Assembly: GCA_008828725.1 (NCBI GenBank)
Contig: MEHQ01002813.1
Location: 418,141 to 482,140, forward strand
Length of the DNA stretch: 64,000 nucleotides
Source of the DNA: Saccharina japonica
Lineage: Eukaryota; Sar; Phaeophyceae; Laminariales; Laminariaceae
Direction: 5' to 3'
Under the pieces are notes generated by a model. That model made no database searches, was not told the DNA's origin, and saw nothing but the letters and a program-made list of their open reading frames with translations. Numbering within the stretch: position 1 is the stretch's first letter; each line of letters starts with the position of its first letter. A program made the translations under genes and the position numbers. Shown here in pieces: positions 12,145 to 24,100 of this stretch.

Positions 12145-15100
12145 CTGAAAATTCGGGGGGGGGGAGTTCAATAAGTTAAGGCGCCGCACGAGACAAAGGT
12201 GAAGACTGTGGTGGGAGAAGCTATAGGTGTATGATGCCGTCAGTATGTCCACACCCCGGACCAGATCATACAGATCATACAGATCATACATATCATACAT
12301 ATCATACATGTCGTACAGATCATACAGATCATACAGATCATACAGATCAGGATATAGATATTTCACGGCAGATCTATTCCCGATCTTGTACGTATGGCCT
12401 GCATTTGCTCACATCGTCGGCGGGGACCCATATAATCTGCACAATCTAGCACATGTTTCCTAGGGTTGGATATGTACTATGTAGATCCGGCACAACCTCT
12501 CAAAGCGCCAGATGAGGAACTAGATTGTCTAAATCATCTAGTTCATGCTTTGTCCGAGGTTGTTCATATATCGGCTCGGGGAGAAGCGGGCGAACACTGC
12601 AAAAAGGGGGAAAGAGGAATGAAGAGGTTGGTCCACACTCCACTGCGCGGCGACAGCTTAGCCGTATGACACAAACCACCCCGTAGCGCCTACACGCACA
12701 CCATCGGTGATACCCTATCCGGGTATGACATTATGTCACAAGATTCCCTTGGGATATACCTCTGTATTGTACGTACATGGCATGTTGGGCGAGACAGGTT
12801 ATACAACAAAATCGAATCCTATCAGCGGGAACTTCCTGGACGGGTGTACGAGTACGAGTGTTGTGTACGTAGGTATGCCGCGGGGGGAAAGGACATTGGG
12901 AGGGTTTTGGGGCAAGGTGCGACCAGTGCCGCGCTTGCTGGTAACCGACCGCGTTGGTTAGGCGTGGTTGCGCTGGCAGGGCTCCGGGAGTCTCACCCAC
13001 AGCCCTTGGCAAGCATATTGTGTGTGCTGTAGTTCTTAATCAGTTTCTGACTTGAGTATTATAGGCCAGACGACGCGTGTTACGATAGAGGTACTGTACC
13101 TTATTTTGGCTGTCTTGTTTTTTGAATGACCTACTAAAGGCTCCTTAACCCAAAATCGTCGCAATGTCATTCTTGTGTTACAGAATCTTTCGTTTTTTTT
13201 TTCGTAGGCCGTGGGATTTTTAAATCAGGAAGCACTTTTTTTGCTTTCCTCCAAAAAGTATTTGGTTTTTTGTTGGTGCGGTACAGAGCTCCACAAGTGA
13301 GTAGACTCACAAAACGACAAGGTGCACCTCTACCGTAGCGCGCGTCAGACATGAAACGAGAGAGGCGCGCGGCGTTCTGCGATGGGGGGCACCACGTTCT
13401 GCTCAAATAATTCGTCATAAACTGCCCAAAATCGTCTGGGTTTACTATCGTGTTCCCTACACGGTAAAGGCGCACCTGCGTACAGGCCATTTTCTGCGGG
13501 TGGTCACTTGACTATCTTGATTATAGTATAGGAGCTCTATATCTCACCCAAACACTGAGTTCGGGACGCATGCTACGATAGAGGTGCACCATGTTTTTTC
13601 TGAGCTCCTCACTTAATGTGCGTCATACCTCACTGAAAACAATATTTTGGAGGAAACTAAAAGTGCTGCCGGATGCGAAATCTCATGACCGAGGTATACT
13701 CTGAAACATTATTCGTCACAAAAATAAAGGTCCGACGAATTTGGGTTAAGGAGCCCGATCGTTCAGAAAACCATTCAGCCAAAAAGTGCTACCTCTACCG
13801 TAGCACGTGTCTCGGACGAATATATAAGTGCTACCCGATAAAGCAATTTCCATGGTATAAGTATAACGAAAACAACACAATGATGGAAGTCTTACGATTT
13901 TGGGTTAACCCCTTAAGAACCGGTCCCCGGTTTTTGGGGACAAAATGCTTGGAATTAGTGTGGGATGCGTTTTTCGGTTAAGGAGCATTATCAATCAGAA
14001 AACGGTCCAGCCAAACAGTGCTGCCTCTATCGCAGCACGCGTCACATTGAGCATGCAGTGCTCATCGAGTGAAGTCTGCACTTTTGTGAGAAATCTTACA
14101 GCAGTAGAGCTCCTTCATAAAAGTTGGGTGGAACCCGTACGGCTGTGCGGAGTGAGTGCGTTTCTTCAACCGTCTGGGACTTGCCTACATTACAGTAGTA
14201 CGAATTGATGTCGTCGTCATGACCTGTCTGGGCACGCATGTGACGCATGCTACGATAGAGGTGCACCACGATTTTTCTGAGCTCTCCGATTGAGGAGCTC
14301 CGTACCTCACCCGGGAAAATGTTGTTTGGACGAAAGTTGAAGTGCTACACCCGATGTCCAATCTCATGACCAAACTATGCTCGGAAACATATACCGCAAC
14401 ACAAGAAAGTCACAAGAATGAAAAAACGACGGTTATGGGTCAAGGAGCCCGATCGTTCAGAAAGCAGTTTCGGTCTAAAAGCGCTGTACCTCTGTCGTAG
14501 CGCGCGTCCTCATAGGGTATCGCACAAGCTTCTTAACGCTGCGCTCCGAAATAATCTCGTAGTCCATTGGCCAGAGTTTTTCTTCTTCCGAAATAATCTC
14601 GTAGTCCATTGGCCAAAAATCCGTCTCCTTTTCCCTCCCTGCCTGAAACCTCAAACCGGTTCTAACAACCGACAGTACGCCCCACACGGCTCACCTGGGT
14701 CCCCATAACCTCGGCGGTGAGGTCTATGTTAAAGTCGTAAATCAGGCACGGGTCGCTCAGGGATGACCCCGACCCCCCGGTGATGCCGACACTCTCGAAC
14801 AGTTCAGGGTTGTCCACGATGGCCTGGTAGGAGTATAAAACAAAAAGGGGCGAGGGGGGGACGGGGATTAACAAAATTTTCAACCGGAAATCACCGACGT
14901 GGGAGAGCTGATCCTTAGAATAAGTACGACATGATGTACAGGAGTGTCTCCCACTTCGTTCAAGATATCGCTGATAATTGCAGGTTCTATTGTGCGTAGA
15001 GTCTCCGACCACGCTCCATACATGACGCCGTTCATAACTTAGGCATGAGGAGGGCAGGTGTCCCATCTGTTCTCTGTCCCTGGTAGGCGCTTGGTTGCGT

Positions 15101-18100
15101 CAACAATATGCAAGACATAGTACGCCAACGTACGTGCACGTGCGCCACGAGCCTGTCGTACTTTTCAGCTATGCAAACACCAAAACACCATCACATCCCC
15201 GATGGCTCATCTCACCCCACCCCAGCAGTCCAATGCCAACATATACGCATCGCCCATTGTGGAAACCCACCACTCACCACAGTCAGGCTGTAGGTGTCCA
15301 ATATCTGCACTTGCGGGAAGGCGTCGGCTAGCTGCTGAGCAGCAATGTTCCCTACGACGGCCACCTGGTCCAAGAAATCGCCAAACCCGCTAGCTGCGAC
15401 ACCCTGCGAAAACAACACCGTCCAAGCGGCGGAGGGGGAAAAAAACAAAAAAACGTGTGAGAAACGCATGACTACCGAACCAAAGCGAGGGGAACGCTCC
15501 GCGAGTTTTGGCACAACACTGCTGCATAGAGTCCTCAACGCACAGAACATCGGGTTGTATTGTGACTTACAAGGTACATTCACGCTACGTGTATATCGTC
15601 ATTTGTTTCGTAGCCAAGATACTGTTGCACGTTGAAATGCAAGCAGGCCGTCCGCTACTAAGGTCGTGGTTCCGCTGAATGTACTCGGGGGCAGTTATCC
15701 ACGTGTGTGAGGCTCGAGTGTTGTGACCGTGTTGCACAAACAGGGCACACTCACGGGCGTAAGTAATACCTTGGGGATGTCAGGTTGGAGAGTACGCCGG
15801 GCTGCATTGAAATTAGTTAAGCACGCCGACGAGTGGACTGCCGCATGCTACGGTAGAGGTGCGCCAAGTTTTGTTTCTGAGGGAAGTCGCTTGAGGAGCT
15901 CTATACTAGCAGAACTTCAAAAACTGATTGTGGACAAAAATAAAAGTCCTACGTACTCGTACCCGATGGATAATCCCATGGCCTAACTATAGAATGAAAA
16001 ATAATGACAGGCCGAAAGTTTTGGGTTAAGGCACCCGACCATTCAGAAACAAATCCAGCAAACAAAGCGATACCTCTATCATAGCACGCACCCACTGCTG
16101 TATCGGGATCTCAACGCTTTTCAACGATCGCACTCATTCAAGTTGGCAGAGGTCACGGTTTGAGCACTGGTTTCTACAATGTTTGTCGAGTACAGGCACC
16201 TTGTTTGAGCAGACCGAAAACACTCACCGGCAGGCCCTTGGGGGACGCGAAGTTGGAGAGAAGGATCTTGCCCGTCACACCGCGCTCGATCAGCCTGGTG
16301 ATCCCCTCCTGCCAAGCGGCGATAACTTCCTGTACACGAAAAGGGTATCGGCGGGAAGAGACCGCTAGTCGTTGTATCGTATCTACGGAGCATGTAGAGC
16401 GTTTCAGAGGACCAACACTACAGCAGGGGCTCACACATTCCACACAGAAGACCTAGTTTCAAGGAGGTTTATTCTGTTGTTTGATGGTTTGGCCATGACA
16501 AATCTTAGAGCACTACTGTAGGCACCTACCTGCCCATCGTTTCTTACCCAAAGGCACAGTCGACGCATTCCACTAAAGGGGTTTGCACGTTTTGGGCCAA
16601 ATATTTCTGACGAGGGGGGCTCCTCAAGTGAGCTACAACGACGCGTACTACGATAGAGGTAGCAAGTTTTTTGCTGAAACAGTTTCGGAATCACGGGACT
16701 GCTTAACCCTTTTAGAACTGCACTGTCTACAAATACATATTTCACTTTAATTCCAAGTGTTTTGTCACCACATCGGGACTGCAGTACTAAATGGGAGTCA
16801 TCCCACGGTAGGGGCGCAGCAGGATTTTTCTGAGCTCCTCACATGAGGAGCTCAATATCTCACCCGAAACATGACTTCGGAAACGTTCGTTCGCGCAACT
16901 CGACCAAAACCTTCCAATGCGGTTGTCCAAAAACAAATATACCCGTGAAATAATAATAGTATCCGATGGTTACTCACGCGAGGGGCACAACCGGTCTGAA
17001 AGTATTGAGCCTAAAAGTGGTGCCCCTACCGTGGGATTGCTCATTGGGTTTGCTCACCCAGAATCGTCGAAATTTGATGCTTTTGTTGTTGAAAAGTGTT
17101 TCGTTGTACACTTGGGCCATGGGAGCGTTTTATTGGGCGGCACTTTTGGCTTCCCTCCAAAATCTGTGTTTTGGGTGAGATATAGCGCCCCGCTTGTGTG
17201 GCTACCCTCACCAACATAATGGTGCACCTCTACCGTAACATGCGTCCTTCTACCAGTTGGTATGGTCCTTTTACCAGCGAAATGCTTGGTTAGGGCCTAC
17301 GAGTACGTAGCGCACTAAACGCTTGGTCGGATTCCGCAAAACAAAAGCAAATCGAAGTCATCATGTTTCGGGCGAGAGATTGAGCTCCTCGTGTGTGGGG
17401 GCCTCGGAAAAAAACAACGGTACCACCTCTACCGTCGCACCGCTCAGTCACAATAACAACAGTAATTGCACGTGGACACATGTGACGATAGAGGTGGACA
17501 ATGTTTTTGCTGAGCTTCTCACTTAAGGAGCGTCACACCTCACCGAAACAAATGATTTTGGAGGAAAATAAAAGTGCTGCCGGATGCGATATCTCATGAG
17601 CGAAGTATATTCTGAAACATTATTCGTCACAAAAATGAAAGTCCGACGAATTTGGGTTAAGGAGCCCGATCGTTCAGGAAACGATTCAGCCAAAAAGTAC
17701 TACCTCTACCGTAGCACGCATCAGATCTGTGTTTTGGGCGAGATACAGAGCCCCTCTTATGTGGCTACCCTCACCAACAAAATGGTGCACCTCTACCGTA
17801 GTTGGTATGGTCCTTCTACCAGTTGGTATGGTCCTTTTACCAGCAAAATGCTTGGTAAGGGCCTACGAGTGCGTAGCGCATTACAAATCTTGGTCGGGTT
17901 CCGCAAACAAAAGCAAATCGAAGTCATCATGTCTCGGGTGAGAGATTGAGCTCCTCGTGTGGGTGGGCTCGGTAACAAAACCGCACCACCTCTACCGTCG
18001 CACCGCTCAGTCACAATACCAACAGTCATGATTTCACGTGGACACATGTCACGATAGAGGTGGACAATGTTTTTGCTGAGCTTCTCACTTAAGAAGCGTC

Positions 18101-21100
18101 ATACCTCACCGAAACACATGATTTTGGAGGAAAATAAAAGTGCTGCCGGACGCGAAATCTCCTGACGGAAATACTCTGAAACATTATTCGTCTCTAAAAT
18201 GAAAGTCCGACGTGTTTGGGTTAAGGAGCCCGATCGTTCAGAAAACGATTCAGCCAAAAAGTGCTATCTCTACCGTAGCACGCGTCCGTGTCATATTTCC
18301 TCACCCTGATCATGGGCTCGAAAGTCAGTGACGGGACTCCGTTCACGAGTTCGAACACGTTTTCGAACGCGACTGGGTCTACGTAGCCAGGCCCTCCGAC
18401 CGAGTAGCGGGTGACTGCGTCGAGCACGCGGTTCGGTTCGTTGCTGCCTAGAGCAATAACGTGCGTGTAATCTGCGTGCGAGTGGCACAATGTGTGAGGC
18501 ACGGCGAGGGGCGGATGCACGGACGGGCTGAGCGGTTAGCGTGTTGTTTCGCGTCCGTGTGGGAGGCGAAGATATTGAAATAGCAGTCGAAAAGGTATTT
18601 GGCATGTTGATTAATTGGGTAATTGCGCTCACCACGATGATTCTACTGCTCGTTGTAATTTGATATCCCCAAAAAGGCGGTGTTGGCTTGCCCGAGTAGA
18701 GTCTCGCAGCGAACTTTCCAACGATATCCCACTCCTACCCAGGCCAAAAGGCAACCCGGTTGCATCACACCCCCCCCATGATTGGGTCTCAAAACCAAAG
18801 TGTGTGGTGTCGGAACTACGTAGTCGGAACTTGTTTTCCGTAAACCAGTGCCTTGGCTCACCAAGAGTTTCATCCGTGCGATCGAGGACGTCATGGAAGT
18901 ACCGGGTGATTTGCTCGTCCAGCGTCTGCGGAGAGGAGATGGAAAACCACATTTCACGACAGAAGCAGGGGATGGGGGGCCATAAACAAACAGGGACAGG
19001 GTCAGCGTCGGTCCCGCCATCTCTCGCCGAGTTTGACACCCTTGCACTGCTGTGGATACCGATCCTAGCATCGTTACCTATAAATTGCCATTTTTTTCTC
19101 GGTTAAACGACCTCGACGCTACAGAAGTTGGAACTGTGGTTAATCTACCCTCAGCACCTCGAACTATGTACTGACGCGATCTCGAACCTTGGCACAGTTG
19201 CGTCTCAAACTCCCCCAATCGGTCAAACTCGCGGCTGAACAATTCTGAGCAACTTTTACCAGGTGTTAATAGAAAAAACAAAGTCTGGACGCATGCTACG
19301 ATAGAGGTGCACCATGTTTTTTTCTGAGCTCCTCACTTAAGGAGCGTCATACCTCATCGATAAGATGATTTTGGAGGGAAATAAAAGTGCTGCCGGATGC
19401 GAAATCTCATGACCCCGAAGTATACTCTAAAAAATGATTCGTCACAGAAATGAAACTCCGACGAATTTGGGTTAAGGAGCCCGATCGTTCAGAAAACGAT
19501 TCAGCCAAAAAGTGATACCTCTACCGTAGCACGCATCTGGTTCGTTGTTCATTGAGATCGATGGAGTTACTCGTTATTGTAGCCGGAGGTGTGGAGCGTT
19601 CTAGCTGTGATAACTCAACTCCACACCGGTAAAAACACTTACCGCGGTGGGAAACTCTTCACCCGCGCCGGTGTATCCCGCGCAAGTTTGGTGATCCCGA
19701 AAAATGTCCGTGGCAGACGCTGAGGCCGTGGCGAAGTTGTACTCCTGTCGAAAAGTGCACGACACATCAGACACGATGAAAGCAAAAATAAAACATCGAC
19801 AGGGACATCAAGAATAGTAGTGCAGGGAGAAGGTCTGATATCATGAACAAAGTTTAATTGGAGCAGAGGAATAGCCATGTCTCTACAGAGTAGTTCGGTA
19901 TGATTATGCTACGGCAGTCTGAAATGAGGGAGAAGTTAAGGTGGCAGTGTAGTAGGGTTAACACGCGCTTGAGCCCAAGCGTTTCTGACCAATGCTATTT
20001 CTCGACAGAGAAACTGTTGCCCAATATATTATTGTGGAGGACCATAGTAAATAGGACCAAATATGTTTCGTAAAAATAGTTAAATATATAGGTTTTTGTG
20101 TGATCCGTAGTTCCTATTTATTAGGTCCCCCCGCAATAGTTATACCCCCTTTTAACTGTATTTACCGTGTATAGAATCGATACACTTACGTGTGTGTTTT
20201 TTTCAACCATGACGTCTACTTTTCTAGCTCAACTCTGGCCGGAGGTTTCACACCTATCGGCATTCTGGGTATGCCGTGGTCACAGGCGTCTTCCTTTGCC
20301 CCACCCAGTACTTGCCCTCGGTTTCAAACCTGCTGCAAAAATCCAACAAACACACCAAGCCCATGTGCTTTACATGTACATAACACTCGTGGTAAGTTGT
20401 CCCCTGAAACGTGGGTGAAGTAATACACGATAGAGGTAGGTGCACCTTAAGTACAGACGCGTGCTACGGTAGAGGTAGCACTTTTTGGCTGAATCGTTTT
20501 CTGAACGATCGGGCTCCTTAACCCAAATTCGTCGGATTTTTTTTTATTTTTGTGACGAATAATGTTTCCGAGTATACTTCGTTCATAAGATTTCTCATCC
20601 GGCAGCACTTTTATTTCCCTCCAAAATCATTTTTTCGGTGAGGTATAACGCTCCTTAAGTGAGGATCTCAGAAAATACATGGTGCACTTGCTACGGTAAA
20701 GGCGCACCATGTTTTGTTTCTTCGGAGGCTCCTTACTTGAGGAGCTCTATACTACTACTAAGCAATACTCGTACATACTAATAGTAAACGCAATGTATAC
20801 TAATAGTAAGTGATACATACTAATAGTAAGTAATACACACTATCACTAAGTCAAACACTGATTTCAGAGGAAACTAAAACTGCTGCCCGAGGAATAACCC
20901 CACCGCCTAATAAGTATGAAGTGAAACAAAAAATGGTAACAACAAGAATAAAGAAAACCCGATTATTTTGGCTTATAACCCTTACAGGACTGGAGTCCCG
21001 TTTTGGGGACAAATTACTTAGAATTAGACTGGATTGTCCCCAAAACGGGTCTGTCTGCAGTCCCAAGAGGGTTAAGGGGCACCGTCGTTCAGAATACGTT

Positions 21101-24100
21101 TCAGTCAAAAGGGGCCACCGCCATTGTAGCACGCGTCTCTACCTAGCCTTTTTCTGAGGGACCTAGTTCAACGAGCGTTTGTTTGTTTTTTCTTTTTCTT
21201 TTTCCATCCCATTCATTATCTTCGCACTTCCGTCTTTCTCCCTCCCTAGTCGTAACTCAGATCCGGGGTCACAGAGTAGGCTCCTCTCCCTTCCCCCCCA
21301 CTACGGTGCTTGCTTTGCATTTTTATCGCGAGAAGATTTCAGCACTTTCTTCCCTCGTCAACTTTCGTCTTATTTTTGCTTACCCACGCTATGAAATGCG
21401 CTCTCGACAGTCGGTGTCATTTGAGAATAAAAACCTCCATGGGGAGAATCGAACCCTCGACATCCGGCCCTACAGGCTTCGTGGCTACCAGTTAGACCAC
21501 CGGGGCGACCGGCTTGCTAACCCAAAACCTCCTCTCCGAAAACACGACCTCGGGAAACCACTTACTCACTAACGAATTCAAGCATAAGCCTCGTAGGTAT
21601 ACCCCCTTGGCGCCCAGGTATGCTTGCGACGATTGATTGCCGGGGACCATGGTGAATAGGACCAAATAGTGTTATTACGGGGGACCATAGTAAATAGGAC
21701 TTGCGGCACACACTAAAACCTATATATTTATGTATTTTTACTAACAAAATTGGTCCTATTTATTAGGGTCCTCCGTAATAGTAAAAATAGGTAAATACAT
21801 ATACCAGTAGGTTTTTGGGTGCAACGTAGGTCCTGTCTATTATGGGTCTCCGGTAATAGTACAAATCGTTTTCGCTTTAACGAGCTATTTCTATGTCGCA
21901 GCACGCCTGAGAGATTACATACACCAGCCTAAACAGATAGGACAAGCTTGGACCGAATCAGCGAACTCACCTCGGGCACACGGAGCCAGGACGGCCAAAC
22001 CTTCCCGTTTGCGGGTGATCCAGGCTCCGGGAGGTACGCCCTGAACATTGACTGCCGAAATCAAAAGAGGGAGCAAAGGTCAGAGATCTACAGTAAGTAG
22101 TAGCGATTGAACCAAAAGCGTACACACGATGGTTTCATCGCTGGATACCGCTTTGGGCTAAAGCTCTGGAGTGTCATCAGTCACCACGCCAGTCTCGCAG
22201 AATAAATAACCCTTCCCAGCACGCGATCTCCAACAGTTCTGCAGGGCAGGGCTGCGCGCGGTCTTTTTCGCACCGCATTGCCGATGGAAGATCGAGATGC
22301 TCAACAACGGCTATGGACATGCTGTAGTTGCACTCGCCCGGAGAAAAGGGCGGCGCTCTTCAGTTGCACTGGCTGAGGCAATGCTTGAGGATAACCATCC
22401 GTATTAGATGTTTTCGGCTCGAAGGTTCACACCCAAGATCTGCAGTAGCATGCGCGGTTCAAAGGCTGATACAGCGCTGCTTTACAGGTGTATAAGTATC
22501 GGCACTACTACTGTAATCTCGAAAAAAGGGACTTACTCCTTCTGGAAGGTCACTGAAGCCATCCCACCATCCACGATCATTACACACGCTTATACGCTCG
22601 ACTCGTCGTCGACTCTGGATATTCGTAGACGCATGCTACGATAGAGGTGAACCGTGTTTTGTTTTTTTCTGAGGCTCCTCACTTGAGGAGCTCTATGCCT
22701 CTATACCTGCAGTAGTCTAAACACTGATTTTGGAGGAAACTAAAGGTGATACCCGATGGATAACCGAGGCATGCTACGGTAGAGGTGCACCAAGGTTTTT
22801 CTGAGACCCTCACGTAAGGAGCGTTATACCTCACCGAAAAAATGATTTTGGAGGAAAATAATGGTGCTGCCGGATGAGAAATCTTATGAACGAACTATAC
22901 TCGGAAACATTATTCGTCACAAAAATAAAAAAAAATCCGACGAATTTGGGTTAAGGAGCCCGATCGTTCAGAAAACGATTCGGCCAAAAAGTGCCACCTC
23001 TACCGTAGCACGCGTCAACCCGATGGATGAAGTATACTCTAAAATAACAAATGGAACACCACAAGAATGAAACCCCGAATATTTTGGGTCATACGAGGAG
23101 CACGATTATTCAGAAACTATTTCAGCCAAAAACAGTTCTACCTGAGTATCGTCGCACACGTCAGTAGGTGGCGTCAAAATCCCATCGCTCACTCACATTG
23201 CTGTCAGGCGATTCGAACAGTTTGGTGTAAGGAAATCGGCCGATGTCAGGGAAGTCGAAGCTCGCCGGGGCGTCAAATCTCCTGCCCGCGTCGGAGGTGG
23301 AGTCGCCGAACACTACCATCTGCCGGCAAGAGGCGCGGGGATGGAGTGAACAATGGTTGTATAAAAAGTTGCGGCACCCACTGTAGTGTATCACTCCGAA
23401 AGGCAGCCCTCCAAGCAGGTTGGAGTCGTATTCTATGGCAGGTGTTGTATAAATCGTTTTAAAACCAACCAGGCCATGGACCGCCTGCAGAAAATCCCCG
23501 CCTGCATGTGACACACTCATACGGTTATATGGCGCAAGACATACCTCAATCATCTTAATCTGCAACAGTAAGAAACAGGGGAAATCATCCAGGCTGTAGT
23601 TCTTATTTAAATACGAAATATACGCCTTCTACCGTGCAATTCAATGAAATCAATCTCGAATCTCCTGAGCTCCTGCAACTAATTGCCACCCTGACTATGG
23701 TTTGAATGCTGGCTTGCTCAGTAGCGTTGGCTTGCTTAGTAGCGCTGGCTTGCTTAGTAGCGTTGGCTTGCTTAGTAGCGTTGGCTTGCTTAGTAGCGTT
23801 GGCTTGCTTAGTAGCGTTGGCTTGCTTAGTAGCGTTGGCTTGCTTAGTAGCATTGCACCTAAGCGCGGTATTGTCGTCGTGCTATTACTGTAGTCGTATA
23901 TCTTCGAGCAGTGGTCGCTTCGCTGTCTCACAGTTGCACTTCCCTATCTCTCGTAAGATGAATCCTTAGGACAGACTCCGGGTGCAATGATGCCGTTGGG
24001 TGGGGGAAAACGAAAGGACGGTTTTATGCGAAGACGACAGGCAACCACGGCGGAAGAGAATACACCAACTACATACTTCAAGGTCACTCCTCGCTTAAGG

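Larger units (their letters stand above)
13450..14043 (+). mobile_element. MITE-A copy interrupted by two later insertions
   Basis: It begins near TACACGGTAAAGGCGCACC and ends CTATCGCAGCACGCGTC. The element is split by a second MITE-A at 13565-13811 and by a TTAA-flanked hairpin element at 13909-13977. Removing both restores an ordinary family member of roughly 270 bases. Confidence 0.78.
17163..18288. repeat. Two-copy tandem duplication of a 563-base unit
   Basis: The unit from about 17163 to 17725 recurs at about 17726-18288 in the same order: a MITE-A end, the ACCAGTTGGTATGGTCC motif, a GCTTGGTYRGG block, a second MITE-A end and a full MITE-A copy. Differences are scattered substitutions and a local repeat of CTACCAGTTGGTATGGTCCT in unit 2. 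It lies in intron 6 of the GDSL gene. Confidence 0.8.

Noticed and set aside
23711..23854. CRISPR-like array
   Set aside because: The 18-base units are directly contiguous with no spacers, in an intron of a eukaryotic gene. It is a minisatellite.
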